From Zavarzinia compransoris (GTDB taxonomy: Bacteria; Pseudomonadota; Alphaproteobacteria; Zavarziniales; Zavarziniaceae), in assembly GCF_003173055.1 (NCBI RefSeq), contig NZ_QGLF01000001.1:1061085-1125084 (forward strand): a stretch of 64,000 bases of DNA, in the 5' to 3' direction. Under the pieces are notes generated by a model that was not told where the DNA came from, searched no databases, and was given only the letters and a program-made list of their open reading frames with translations. A program made the translations under genes and the position numbers. This document shows, one piece after another, positions 1 through 8,366 of this stretch (position 1 is its first letter; each line of letters starts with the position of its first letter).

Positions 1-1994
1 AAAGGGTGCTGGACGTGCTGTTCCACCTGCCCTTCGCCCTGGTCGATCGCCGGGCCCGCCCGACCGTCGCCGCGGCGCCCGTGAACGAGGTCGCGACCAT
101 CGAAGTGCAGGTGATCGCCCATCGTCCCGGCCGGCCCGGGGGGCGCAGCCCCTATCGCGTGGTGGTGGCGGACGAGACCGGCGAGATGCAGCTCGTCTAC
201 TTCAAGGCCGAAGGGGACTGGCTGTCCCGCCTGCTGCCCCTGGGCGCCACGCGCCTGATCAGCGGCCGGGTGGAAACCTGGGAAGGCATCCGCCAGATGC
301 CCCACCCGGACTATGTGCTCGCCCCCGAGGAAGCCGACAAGATCCCCCCGGTCGAGCCGATCTACCCCCTGTCCGCGGGGGTCAATGCCCGGGCCATGGC
401 GAAAGTTGTGCTGGCCGCCCTGGAGCTTGCCCCGGCCGCCTTGCCGGAATGGCTGGACCCCGCGCTTCAGAAGCGCGAGGGCTGGCCGGAATGGCGCACC
501 GCCTGGACCCTCGTGCACCGCCCCGGCCGGGCCGAGGATGTCTCGTCCGACAGTCCGGCGCGGCGGCGCCTCGCCTATGACGAGTTGCTGGCCAACCAAT
601 TGGCGCTGTCCCTGGTCCGGCGGCAATTGCGGCGGACGCGCGGACGGCCCGTCACCGGCACCGGGGCGATGCAGGAGAAACTGCACGCCGCGCTGCCCTA
701 TCGCCTGACCAACGGCCAGGATCAGGCGATCGCCGAGATCGCCGGCGATCTGGCCTCGCCCACTCGCATGCTGCGCCTGTTGCAGGGCGACGTCGGCGCG
801 GGCAAGACCGTGGTCGCCCTCTTCGCCATGGCGATCGCGGTGGAAGCCGGGCGCCAGGCGTGCCTGATGGCACCGACCGAGCTTCTCGCCCGCCAGCACG
901 GCAAGAGCCTCGCCCCCCTGTGCGAGGCGGCGGGGATCCGCCTCGCCGTCCTCACCGGGCGGGACACCGGGGCGGCGCGGAAGAAGCTCCTGGCCGGGCT
1001 TGCCGCCGGCGAGATCGATGTCGTGGTCGGCACCCATGCCCTGCTCGAAGGCGAGGTCGCCTATCGCAACCTGGGCCTTGCGGTGATCGACGAGCAGCAT
1101 CGCTTCGGCGTCGACCAGCGCCTGGCCCTGGCCGCCAAGGGCGAGGACGGGCTGGATGTCCTGGTGATGAGCGCCACCCCGATCCCGCGCACCCTGACGC
1201 TGACCGCCTTCGGCGACATGGACGTCTCGCGCCTGACCGAGAAGCCGGCAGGCCGGCAGCGGATCGACACCAGGATCGTCTCCCTCTCCCGGCTCGGCGA
1301 GATGGTCGAGGGCATCGCCCGGGCCATCGCCTCGGGCGCCCAGGTCTATTGGGTCTGCCCCCTGGTCACCGAATCGGAAACCACCGACGCCGCCGCGGCC
1401 GAGGACCGTTTCGCCCATCTTTCCGCCCGCTTCGGCGCCGCCGTCGGCCTCGTCCACGGTCGCCTGAAGGCGGCGGAAAAGGACCGGGTGATGCAGGATT
1501 TCGCCGAGGGGCGCCTGAAGCTGCTGGTCGCGACCACGGTGATCGAAGTCGGCGTCGACGTGCCCCAGGCCACCGTCATGGTGATCGAGCAGGCCGAGCG
1601 TTTCGGCCTCGCCCAATTGCACCAGTTGCGCGGCCGGGTCGGCCGGGGCGCCGCCGCCTCCTTCTGCATCCTGCTGACGGCGGATGGCGCGGGGCGCACC
1701 GCCCGGCGCCGGCTGGAAACCCTGCGCGACACCGACGACGGCTTCGTCATCGCCGAGGCCGACCTTCAGATCCGGGGCGCGGGCGAAATCCTGGGCACCA
1801 AGCAATCGGGCATTCCGGAATTCCGCCTGGTCGATCTCGACCGTCACGCGGATTTGATGGAAATCGCGCATGATGATGCCAGGCTGATCCTGGAACGCGA
1901 TCCCCGGCTGGAGGGATCCCGCGGGGAAGCGCTGCGTTACCTTCTCTATCTGTTCGAGCGGGATGCGGCGGTCCGCTATCTCGCCTCCGGCTGA
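1..1994 (+). CDS. recG: ATP-dependent DNA helicase RecG (5' partial)
   Basis: RecG remodels stalled replication forks and Holliday junctions. The frame is open to the window edge, so the start lies outside; against the usual ~700 residues about 30-40 N-terminal residues are missing. Seen in order: the OB-fold wedge region (first ~110 residues), Walker A GDVGAGKT near base 790, the DEQH box of superfamily 2 helicases near 1090, the SATPIPRT motif near 1170, the TTVIEVGVDVP segment near 1535 and the QLRGRVGRG motif near 1625. The C-terminal wedge-associated region is intact and ends in TGA at 1992-1994. A short gap separates it from the next gene on the same strand. Confidence 0.97.
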   Translation, partial: RVLDVLFHLPFALVDRRARPTVAAAPVNEVATIEVQVIAHRPGRPGGRSPYRVVVADETGEMQLVYFKAEGDWLSRLLPLGATRLISGRVETWEGIRQMPHPDYVLAPEEADKIPPVEPIYPLSAGVNARAMAKVVLAALELAPAALPEWLDPALQKREGWPEWRTAWTLVHRPGRAEDVSSDSPARRRLAYDELLANQLALSLVRRQLRRTRGRPVTGTGAMQEKLHAALPYRLTNGQDQAIAEIAGDLASPTRMLRLLQGDVGAGKTVVALFAMAIAVEAGRQACLMAPTELLARQHGKSLAPLCEAAGIRLAVLTGRDTGAARKKLLAGLAAGEIDVVVGTHALLEGEVAYRNLGLAVIDEQHRFGVDQRLALAAKGEDGLDVLVMSATPIPRTLTLTAFGDMDVSRLTEKPAGRQRIDTRIVSLSRLGEMVEGIARAIASGAQVYWVCPLVTESETTDAAAAEDRFAHLSARFGAAVGLVHGRLKAAEKDRVMQDFAEGRLKLLVATTVIEVGVDVPQATVMVIEQAERFGLAQLHQLRGRVGRGAAASFCILLTADGAGRTARRRLETLRDTDDGFVIAEADLQIRGAGEILGTKQSGIPEFRLVDLDRHADLMEIAHDDARLILERDPRLEGSRGEALRYLLYLFERDAAVRYLASG

Positions 1995-2037
1995 CGTGTA
2001 GAAACCTGTTTGGCCGAAACCCGCCTTAGGAGCGACC

Positions 2038-2835
2038 ATGACCCAGGTCCCGGTCCATATCGACGACGGCATCGCCCTCGTCCGCCTCAACAACCCGCCG
2101 CTCGGCCATGTCGACCGGGGCATGGTCGGGGCGCTGGGCGCCGCCCTCGACCTGATCGAGGGCACGGCGGCGGTCCGCGCCGTCGTCGTCACCGGCGAGA
2201 CCGAGGGGATCTTCGCCTCCCATTACTCGATCGAGGAGTTGGAACCCCTGGGCCGGCACCTGCGCGCCGCCGCGGGCGGCGGGACGGACGATCCCCTGCC
2301 GGTCGCGACCGAGCTTGCCCGCCATCTCGCCCGGATCGAGGCCAGCCCCCTGCCCTTCGTCGCCGCGATCAACGGCACCTGCATCGGTGCCGGCTTCGAG
2401 CTCGCGCTCGCCTGCGACATCCGCATCGTCGAGGACGGGGACTTCACCCTGGGCCTGCCCGAGGCCAACCTCGGCCTCGTCCCCGGGGCCGGCGGCAGCC
2501 AGCGCCTGCCACGCCTGATCGGCCCGGCCAAGGCGCTGGAACTGATCCTGATGGGGCGGACGATCTCGCCGATCCAGGCGGTGCAGATCGGCATCGCCCA
2601 GGAACTGGCGGCCGATCTCGCCCTCGATGCCGCCCTGGTCATGGCGCGGCGCCTGGCCGATCAATACGGCCCCGCCAGCGCCCGCATCAAGCATCTGGTG
2701 CGCCAGGCCCGCGAGATCCCGCTGGCCGAGGGGCTGGCGGCCGAACGCGCCGCCTTCCTGGCGCTGCTGGCCGAGGACGAGCCGATCGCCCGCATGCACG
2801 ACCTCAACCGGGGCGAGCGCGATATCACCGACTGA
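2038..2835 (+). CDS. Enoyl-CoA hydratase/isomerase (crotonase) family protein
   Basis: A 265-residue crotonase-fold enzyme, the usual length. The oxyanion-hole segment INGTCIGAGFELALACD is at about residues 112-128. Both glutamates used by classical hydratases appear conserved: one in the LPEANLGLVPGAGG segment and one in the following ALELILMG segment, so water addition to a 2-enoyl-CoA is plausible. The start ATG at 2038 is preceded by AGGAGCGACC. No fatty-acid oxidation partner is adjacent, so the physiological acyl substrate cannot be named. Isomerase or dehalogenase members share this fold. Confidence 0.88.
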   Translation: MTQVPVHIDDGIALVRLNNPPLGHVDRGMVGALGAALDLIEGTAAVRAVVVTGETEGIFASHYSIEELEPLGRHLRAAAGGGTDDPLPVATELARHLARIEASPLPFVAAINGTCIGAGFELALACDIRIVEDGDFTLGLPEANLGLVPGAGGSQRLPRLIGPAKALELILMGRTISPIQAVQIGIAQELAADLALDAALVMARRLADQYGPASARIKHLVRQAREIPLAEGLAAERAAFLALLAEDEPIARMHDLNRGERDITD

Positions 2836-2934
2836 TCCCCTCCCTTGGGTGGGCGACGGCTTCGCCGATCTCCCCTATCGTCGGGCCGGGCACCCGCCTT
2901 CTGGCGGGGCCCCAACAGTGGAAGGGGAAGCGTG

Positions 2935-4131
2935 ATGGGCAATTCCGTGCTGAAGGCCGCGGCCGATGCCGTTCTCAGCGAAGCGACCGCCACGGGCAAG
3001 GTCCCGGGCGTGGTGGCCGAGGTCAGCGACCGCGACGGCCCGCTCTACCGGGGCGCCGCGGGCCTCCGCGGGCTGGAGGGCACGGCGGCCATGACCGCCG
3101 ATACGGTCTTCTGCATCTTTTCCTGCACCAAGGCGGTGACCGGCACCGCGATCCTGCAATTGGTCGAGGGCGGCAGCCTCGACCTCGACGCGCCGGCGAA
3201 GACCTATGTCCCCGAGATCGGTGAAATCCAGGTGCTCGACGGCTTCGATGCGGCGGGCCGGCCGCGCCTCAGGGCGCCGAAGCGCGACATCACCACCCGC
3301 ATGCTGATGCTGCACACTTCCGGCATGGGCTATGACTTCCTCGACCCGAACCTGCGCGATTACGTCGCCCTGAAGGGCATCCCCTCCATCGTCTCCTCGA
3401 CCCGGGCGGCGATCACCCTGCCGCTGACCTTCGATCCGGGCGAGCGCTGGCAATACGGCCTCAGCATCGACTGGTGCGGCCAGGTGGTCGAGGCGATCGC
3501 CGGCAAGCGCCTGGGCGCCGTGCTGGCCGACCAGGTCTTCGCGCCGCTCGGCATGCGCGACACCGGCTTCAGCCGCCGGCCCGACATGGACGCCCGCCTT
3601 GCCACCGTGCACCAGCGCCTCGAAGACGGCAGCCTGCTGCCCGTGCCCGAACTGCGCCTGCCCGATGCGCCCGAGGTCGAACTCGGCGGCGCCGGCCTCT
3701 ATTCGACCGTGGGCGACTACGGCCGCTTCCTGCGCCTGTGGCTGAACGACGGCCAGGGCGAATTCGGCCGGGTGCTGAAACCGGAAACGGTCCGCTTCGC
3801 CATGGCCAACGGCCTCGGCACCCTGAAGGTGACGCCGGTGACGACGGCGGTGCCGCAACTCTCGCTCGATGCCGAATTCTTCCCCGGCCAGTCGAAAAGC
3901 TGGGCCTACAGCTTCATGGTCAACGACGAAACGGCGCCGACCGGGCGCAGCGCCGGTTCGGTCGGCTGGGCCGGGCTCGCCAATCTGTTCTACTGGATCG
4001 ACTGCACCAAAGGCATCGCCGGCTTCTGGGCCGCCCAGGTCCTGCCCTTCGCCGATCCAGGCGCAGCCGGCGCCTATCTCGGCTTCGAGAGCGCGGTCTA
4101 TAACGCCCTGGCGCAATCACGCGCCGCCTGA
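2935..4131 (+). CDS. Serine hydrolase, class C beta-lactamase/esterase fold
   Basis: A 398-residue protein of the beta-lactamase/penicillin-binding transpeptidase-like superfamily. The nucleophile motif is S63-C-T-K66 (in IFSCTKAVTG), and a Y174-x-x tyrosine motif follows in WQYGLSIDW. There is no signal peptide, which fits cytoplasmic EstB-like esterases better than a secreted beta-lactamase. ATG at 2935 is chosen because it follows GGAAGCGTG and leaves a typical family N-terminus; an open frame continues upstream but looks non-coding. The substrate is unknown; short-chain esters are the common activity. Confidence 0.85.
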   Translation: MGNSVLKAAADAVLSEATATGKVPGVVAEVSDRDGPLYRGAAGLRGLEGTAAMTADTVFCIFSCTKAVTGTAILQLVEGGSLDLDAPAKTYVPEIGEIQVLDGFDAAGRPRLRAPKRDITTRMLMLHTSGMGYDFLDPNLRDYVALKGIPSIVSSTRAAITLPLTFDPGERWQYGLSIDWCGQVVEAIAGKRLGAVLADQVFAPLGMRDTGFSRRPDMDARLATVHQRLEDGSLLPVPELRLPDAPEVELGGAGLYSTVGDYGRFLRLWLNDGQGEFGRVLKPETVRFAMANGLGTLKVTPVTTAVPQLSLDAEFFPGQSKSWAYSFMVNDETAPTGRSAGSVGWAGLANLFYWIDCTKGIAGFWAAQVLPFADPGAAGAYLGFESAVYNALAQSRAA

Positions 4132-4134
4132 TCG

Positions 4135-4175
4135 CACTCAGCCCCCGGCACTCAGCCCCCGGCACTCAGCCCCGG
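4135..4175. repeat. Triple 14-bp tandem repeat over the rarD stop codon
   Basis: The unit CACTCAGCCCCCGG occurs at 4135-4148 and 4149-4162, with a third copy one C shorter at 4163-4175. Read on the minus strand each copy carries TGA; the one at 4166-4168 is the rarD stop. Because 14 is not a multiple of three, the three TGAs fall in three different frames. Similar stop-codon duplications occur elsewhere in the window. Confidence 0.9.
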
Positions 4176-5065
4176 TTGCGCAGGGTCTCCACCGCGACCA
4201 GGGCCAGCGCCCCCCAGATCAGGCCGAAGGTGACGGCATGGATCGCGGTGAAGGCCTCGCCGTTGATGAAGACGGCGATCAGGAACATGCCGGTCGGGGC
4301 GATATATTGGAACAGGCCGAGCGTCGACAGGGTCAGGCGCTTGGCCGCCGCATTGAACCACAGCAGGGGCACGGCGGTAACGACGCCGGCCGCGACCAGC
4401 AGGATATCCGTGACCGGGCCGAATTCGCCGAGCCCGCCCCGGCCGTGCCCTTCGAGCCAGAGAAGCCAGGGCACGGCGATGATCGCCAGCCACAGGCTTT
4501 CCAGGGTCAGGCCGACCATGGGATCGGCCGGCGCCATTTTCCGCAGCAGGCCGTAGAGGCCGAAGGTGGAGGCCAGGAACAGCGCCACCCAGGGCGGCAC
4601 GCCCATGGAGGCGCTGAGGATCACCACCCCGATCGTCGCCATGGCGACCGCGACCTGGCGATAGCGCGACAGCCGCTCGCGCAGGAAGACGACGCCGAAC
4701 AGCACGTTGACGAGCGGATTGATGTAATAGCCGAGGCTGGCCTCGAGCGCGAGATCGGCGCCCATGGCCCAGATGAACAGATACCAGTTGCTGGCCAGCA
4801 GCACCGCCGTCAGCGCCAGGATCAGCAGGCGCCGGGGGCGGCGCAGCGCCGCCAGCAGGTCCGGCAGGCGCCCGGTCGCGGCCAGCAGGCCGAGCAGGAA
4901 CAGCGTCGACCAGACCGCCCGGTGCAGCATGACCTCGAAGGCGGGAACATGGGCCAGCGCCTTCCAGTACAGCGCCAGCAAGGCCCAGGTCAGATAGGCG
5001 GCGACGGCATAGCCGGCCCCGGCCAGGGACGCGCTGTGCCGTTCGCCCGTCGTTGTCTCCGCCAT
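4166..5065 (-). CDS. rarD: RarD family EamA/DMT transporter
   Basis: A 299-residue drug/metabolite-superfamily permease with ten predicted transmembrane helices in two EamA repeats. The N-terminal block reading YLTWALLALYWKAL and the HRAVWS motif are characteristic of RarD, named for chloramphenicol sensitivity in E. coli; the native substrate is not established for the family. It converges on the preceding esterase gene, with a triple 14-bp repeat across its stop codon. The start ATG at 5065 is preceded on its strand by GGGCATC. The next ~125 bp upstream hold a GC-rich inverted repeat and presumably the promoter. Confidence 0.92.
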   Translation of the reverse strand: MAETTTGERHSASLAGAGYAVAAYLTWALLALYWKALAHVPAFEVMLHRAVWSTLFLLGLLAATGRLPDLLAALRRPRRLLILALTAVLLASNWYLFIWAMGADLALEASLGYYINPLVNVLFGVVFLRERLSRYRQVAVAMATIGVVILSASMGVPPWVALFLASTFGLYGLLRKMAPADPMVGLTLESLWLAIIAVPWLLWLEGHGRGGLGEFGPVTDILLVAAGVVTAVPLLWFNAAAKRLTLSTLGLFQYIAPTGMFLIAVFINGEAFTAIHAVTFGLIWGALALVAVETLRNRG

Positions 5066-5190
5066 GATGCCCCGTGCCCGCCTTCCGGTTTTGAGGGCAA
5101 CATCATCGGGGCGCCGGGCGCGCGGTCAACCCGGCGCCGCCGGATGGCCGCCACACCGGAAATGCACGGCTGGCGCTGTTGTTTTCGGGG

Positions 5191-5496
5191 TCAGTGCAGG
5201 CCGGTGAGGCCGGGATGGGCGGCGAGCAGGAAATCGACGGCGGTCACCACCGCCTCCCAGGCGGCCAGGCCCTCGTGGTCGCCGAAGGCGGCGAATTCGG
5301 CCGCGCGCATCAGCGCGACCGACGAGGCTTCACGGCCATAGCGTTCGACCAGCTGGCGCGCGGTGCTCAGCACCTCGATGTCGGACGGCCCGCCGTCGAT
5401 ATCGCCCGACGGGCGGCCCGGGCGCGGCACCGGCAGGGCATGGGGCCCCCGCCGGCGGGCCCGCCGCAGCCGCGCCGGATTGAAGGGCCGTCTCAC
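5191..5496 (-). CDS. Conserved small hypothetical protein
   Basis: A 101-residue protein with a basic, Arg-rich N-terminus (about 30 residues) and a helical C-terminal half (VERYGREASSVALMRAAEFAAFGDHEG, then a VVTAVDFLL helix). Small alphaproteobacterial proteins with this RYG...A..RAxE...GD..G pattern are common and uncharacterised. Start GTG at 5496 overlaps the TGA of the Sel1 protein gene as GTGA, so translation is probably coupled. No enzymatic motif is visible. Confidence 0.7.
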   Translation of the reverse strand: MRRPFNPARLRRARRRGPHALPVPRPGRPSGDIDGGPSDIEVLSTARQLVERYGREASSVALMRAAEFAAFGDHEGLAAWEAVVTAVDFLLAAHPGLTGLH

Positions 5497-5996
5497 GGCT
5501 TGATCTCGGGCACGGGCTTGTAGCTGCGCACCAGTTCGTCGCCGCGGGCCAATTGGTCCGGGGTGAGCGATGCCTTCACCTTGTCGCGGTTGCGCGCGGC
5601 ATAGGGCGGGCCCTGGGTCACCGACAGGCTGAAATAGACATAGGCCTGGACCGGATCGCGGGCGACGCCGATCCCGTCCTCATGCATCACGCCGAGATTG
5701 AACATGGCCGACTGATCGCCCTGGCGGGCGGCACGCTGGTACCAGCGGGCGGCCTCGACCGCATCGGCGATCACGCCCAGGCCGTTGTCGTACAGGGCAC
5801 CGATATCGAATTGCGAGGCGGCGTCGCCGGCCTCGGCCAGCGGCTTCAGTTCGGCCAGCGCGGTGGCATAGTCGCCGGCGGCCATGGCCTTCTGCCCCGC
5901 CTCGCGATCGGCCAGGGCGGGCCCGGACAGGCCGAGCACCAGCGCCCAGGCCGCGATGCCGGCACCCCGAACCCACCGTTTCGACAAGACGGACAT
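5493..5996 (-). CDS. Secreted Sel1-repeat protein
   Basis: About 167 residues from ATG 5996, which gives a clean signal peptide (MSVLSKRW..., hydrophobic GIAAWALVLGL, cleavage near PALA). A start at 6023 would add nine polar residues (MAAMEKQQQ) and cannot be excluded. The mature part has tandem Sel1-like TPR units (A..Y..A...L..LA..G.A..Q..IG.LY..G.GV), a protein-interaction solenoid. Its role is unknown; periplasmic Sel1 proteins often act as adaptors. It lies upstream of, and overlaps by GTGA, the small hypothetical gene, forming a two-gene operon. Confidence 0.85.
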   Translation of the reverse strand: MSVLSKRWVRGAGIAAWALVLGLSGPALADREAGQKAMAAGDYATALAELKPLAEAGDAASQFDIGALYDNGLGVIADAVEAARWYQRAARQGDQSAMFNLGVMHEDGIGVARDPVQAYVYFSLSVTQGPPYAARNRDKVKASLTPDQLARGDELVRSYKPVPEIKP

Positions 5997-6193
5997 TTGC
6001 TGCTGCTTCTCCATTGCCGCCACAACATCGATAGGTTTGCCCGCAAACGCAAGGACAACACGGTGCAGCCCTGCCCTGTTCCCGCGTTCTGGGGATGATT
6101 GCCGGCGCCGCCGCCCCTATCATGCCCGGGGCCGCCCGATTCTGCGGGGCCCGGGCTGCCGGCAGGAAAGGCCGGCCAGGAAAGGACGACGCC

Positions 6194-6589
6194 ATGGACC
6201 AGGACAGCCGCGCCAAACTGATCGCCACGCTGCGCTGGCTCGGGGCCGCCGAGGATGCGGACGCCCTCGAAGCCGCCCGCGCCGCCACCGCCCAGCTGGC
6301 CGCCGCCGGCCTCGACTGGGAGGATGTGATCGCCGGCGCCGCTTCGGGCAGCGCTTTCGACGACTACGACCACGGCCCGATCGATTTCGAGGCCGAGGAC
6401 GGCGAACCCCGCGCCGGCGCCGACGACGAGACCATCGCCAGCACCATCCGCCAGTTGCAGTCGCGCCCCGGCCTGGCCGAGGAAACCCGCGCGGAACTGG
6501 CCGATTTCGCCGGCCTGCTCGCCCAAGGCAGCCTCGACGCCCAGGACCGCGCCTATGTCCTGGCCCTCGCCCGCCGCCTGGGGGCCTGA
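6194..6589 (+). CDS. Hypothetical acidic protein
   Basis: A 131-residue protein, acidic in the middle (DYDHGPIDFEAEDGEPRAGADDE) and helical at both ends. The N-terminal pattern LIATLRWLGAAEDADALEAARAATAQLAAAGLDWEDVI resembles a short helical motif found near the ends of various alphaproteobacterial proteins of unknown function. Start ATG 6194 follows AGGAAAGGACGACGCC, a good ribosome site; an earlier in-frame ATG at 6095 would add a proline/alanine-rich tail with no coding look. It is divergent from the Sel1 gene. No function can be assigned. Confidence 0.7.
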   Translation: MDQDSRAKLIATLRWLGAAEDADALEAARAATAQLAAAGLDWEDVIAGAASGSAFDDYDHGPIDFEAEDGEPRAGADDETIASTIRQLQSRPGLAEETRAELADFAGLLAQGSLDAQDRAYVLALARRLGA

Positions 6590-6597
6590 CCGCAAGC

Positions 6598-6918
6598 CTA
6601 GCGCGCGGCCGGCGGGGCCAGGCTGACCGGGGCCGGGCTGACCAGGACCGGGCTGCCTGGGGCCTGATTGACCGGGGCCGGCCCGCCGGCCGGTACCGGC
6701 GGCGAAACCCGGCAATCCGGGGCCGATAAAGTCGTCCGGCAGCGCGTGCGCAGGTTCATGTCGTCATAGGCGGCCCGATCCGCACCGGGCCAGGGCGCCG
6801 CCCCGCTCGCCGGCGGCCATGATTCGCAGCCCGCCGGCAGAACGCCCGCCGCGATCAGCAAGGCTGCCCTGAACACCCCGGACCGCGACAACAGAGAGCG
6901 GGATTCTGCCAGCGCCAT
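6598..6918 (-). CDS. Small putative lipoprotein, proline-rich tail
   Basis: A 106-residue protein with a type II signal sequence: basic start, hydrophobic GVFRAALLIAAGVL and the lipobox LPAGC with Cys31. The mature part has a short segment with two cysteines (RTRCRTTLSAPDCRV) and ends in a proline/alanine/valine-rich repeat-like tail (PAPV..PGSPVLVSPAPVSLAPP). ATG 6918 is chosen because it directly precedes the signal; an upstream ATG at 7002 would bury it. Its stop lies 9 bp from the preceding convergent gene. No homologue recognised. Confidence 0.6.
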   Translation of the reverse strand: MALAESRSLLSRSGVFRAALLIAAGVLPAGCESWPPASGAAPWPGADRAAYDDMNLRTRCRTTLSAPDCRVSPPVPAGGPAPVNQAPGSPVLVSPAPVSLAPPAAR

Positions 6919-7240
6919 CGTCTTCGTTCCTTCATTCGCCGCCGAAATACCGTTAAGATCCGGCCCGTTAACCCTAACCAGCCCTGATTGCTGTGGCGGC
7001 ACCGCAACACTTATGGTTCAGTTGCCACGCACAACCGCCGGCTTCCATTCCGCAGTTGTCGGCGGAAGGCCCCGGTAATACATTGCGCAACAACATTCAT
7101 GGCCCGATGAAGGCAGGCAATTCGCCGTCAAATTGGGCCCATGTGCTTGGTTTTGGAGAGATTCTCCCCGTGCCGGACTGTCTAGCGACGAGTATGTTGG
7201 GCACAGGTTTACAGAATATGGATATGGAACGGAGACGGTC

Positions 7241-8236
7241 ATGAGACTTGCCCTTGGTCTGGTTAGCGCTGCCGCCATTATCGTTGCCGGCGCGGCCGCG
7301 CAGGCCGATATGGTGTCGGGTCCGTATGTCACTGGCTTTGGCGGCTACACGATCAACCCCGATGTCGGCGTTGACTCCGACACCAACCCGAGCGGTCATC
7401 TTTCCTTCGATCACGGCTGGGTCGGCGGCGCTGCCGTTGGCTATGACTTTGGTCGCGCTCGGATCGAGTTTGAGGGTGCCTACCGCAAGAATAACTACGA
7501 CGAGTTGCAGCTCGGCACCACCACCTTTACCAGCGACAGCGACCTCGCTGTAATCTCGGGTCTGGTGAATGTGCTGTATGACTTCGAAAACGAGTCGGTC
7601 ATCACCCCCTTCATCGGTTTCGGTATCGGTGCCGCTTACCTGGACGACGACAACTCGGACACGGTCCTCGCCTATCAGGGCATTGCGGGTGCCAAGATCT
7701 CGGTTACCGAGAATCTTTCGGCGGTGGTTGACTACCGTTACTTCCGCACCCTTGAGACCGATATTGGTACCAACATCGGCAATCTCAAGTTCGAGTACGA
7801 GCAGCACACGATCACTGCCGGCCTGAGCTACAACTTCGGCACCCCGGCGCCCGCCCCGGTGGTCGAGCCCGCCCCGGCCGTGGTCCCGCCGCCGGCCGTC
7901 GAAGCCGCCCGTTCCTACATGGTCTTCTTCGACTGGGATTCGACCGCGATCACCCCGGACGCGTCGCAGATCATCCGTGACGCCGCCTCGGCCGCCCAGA
8001 CCCTGGGCGTCACCCGCATCGAACTGACCGGCCACGCCGACCGCTCGGGCAGCCCGCGCTACAACCAGCGCCTGTCCCTGAAGCGCGCCGATGCCGTGAA
8101 GGCCGAGCTGATCGCCCTCGGCGTCGCCGCCGACTCGATCAGCACCGTCGGCAAGGGCGAGAGCGCGCCGCTGGTCCCGACCCCGGACGGCGTCCGCGAG
8201 GCCCAGAACCGCCGCGTGGAAATCGTCCTGCCCTGA
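7241..8236 (+). CDS. OmpA family outer-membrane protein (first tandem copy)
   Basis: 331 residues: signal peptide 1-22 (cleavage near AAAQA), an eight-stranded OMP beta-barrel (about 25-200), a Pro/Ala/Val linker, and a C-terminal OmpA peptidoglycan-binding domain with the core LTGHADRSGSPRYNQRLSLKRA, which contacts diaminopimelate. It is the first of two adjacent paralogues. The barrel part uses noticeably more A/T-ending codons than its neighbours, whereas the C-terminal domain is G/C-ending and nearly identical at DNA level to the downstream copy. ATG 7241 is preceded by GGAGACGGTC. The 238 bp upstream are relatively AT-rich and should hold the promoter. Confidence 0.95.
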   Translation: MRLALGLVSAAAIIVAGAAAQADMVSGPYVTGFGGYTINPDVGVDSDTNPSGHLSFDHGWVGGAAVGYDFGRARIEFEGAYRKNNYDELQLGTTTFTSDSDLAVISGLVNVLYDFENESVITPFIGFGIGAAYLDDDNSDTVLAYQGIAGAKISVTENLSAVVDYRYFRTLETDIGTNIGNLKFEYEQHTITAGLSYNFGTPAPAPVVEPAPAVVPPPAVEAARSYMVFFDWDSTAITPDASQIIRDAASAAQTLGVTRIELTGHADRSGSPRYNQRLSLKRADAVKAELIALGVAADSISTVGKGESAPLVPTPDGVREAQNRRVEIVLP

Positions 8237-8366
8237 TCAGGGCCCATGGTCTTGGGTGCGCCGGTGGACCATCGCCGGCCTCCCCTTGAAAGTCGCCGGC
8301 CCGGTTGAATAGGGCTTCCAGGCCGGCAACTTCGACACTTAAGAACAAGTCGAAACGGAGAACACA

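Noticed and set aside
7003-7240. Candidate -35/-10 pair (TTGGGC with an AATATG-like box) ahead of the first porin
   Set aside because: Spacing does not fit sigma-70 and alternatives exist; promoter location left unassigned.
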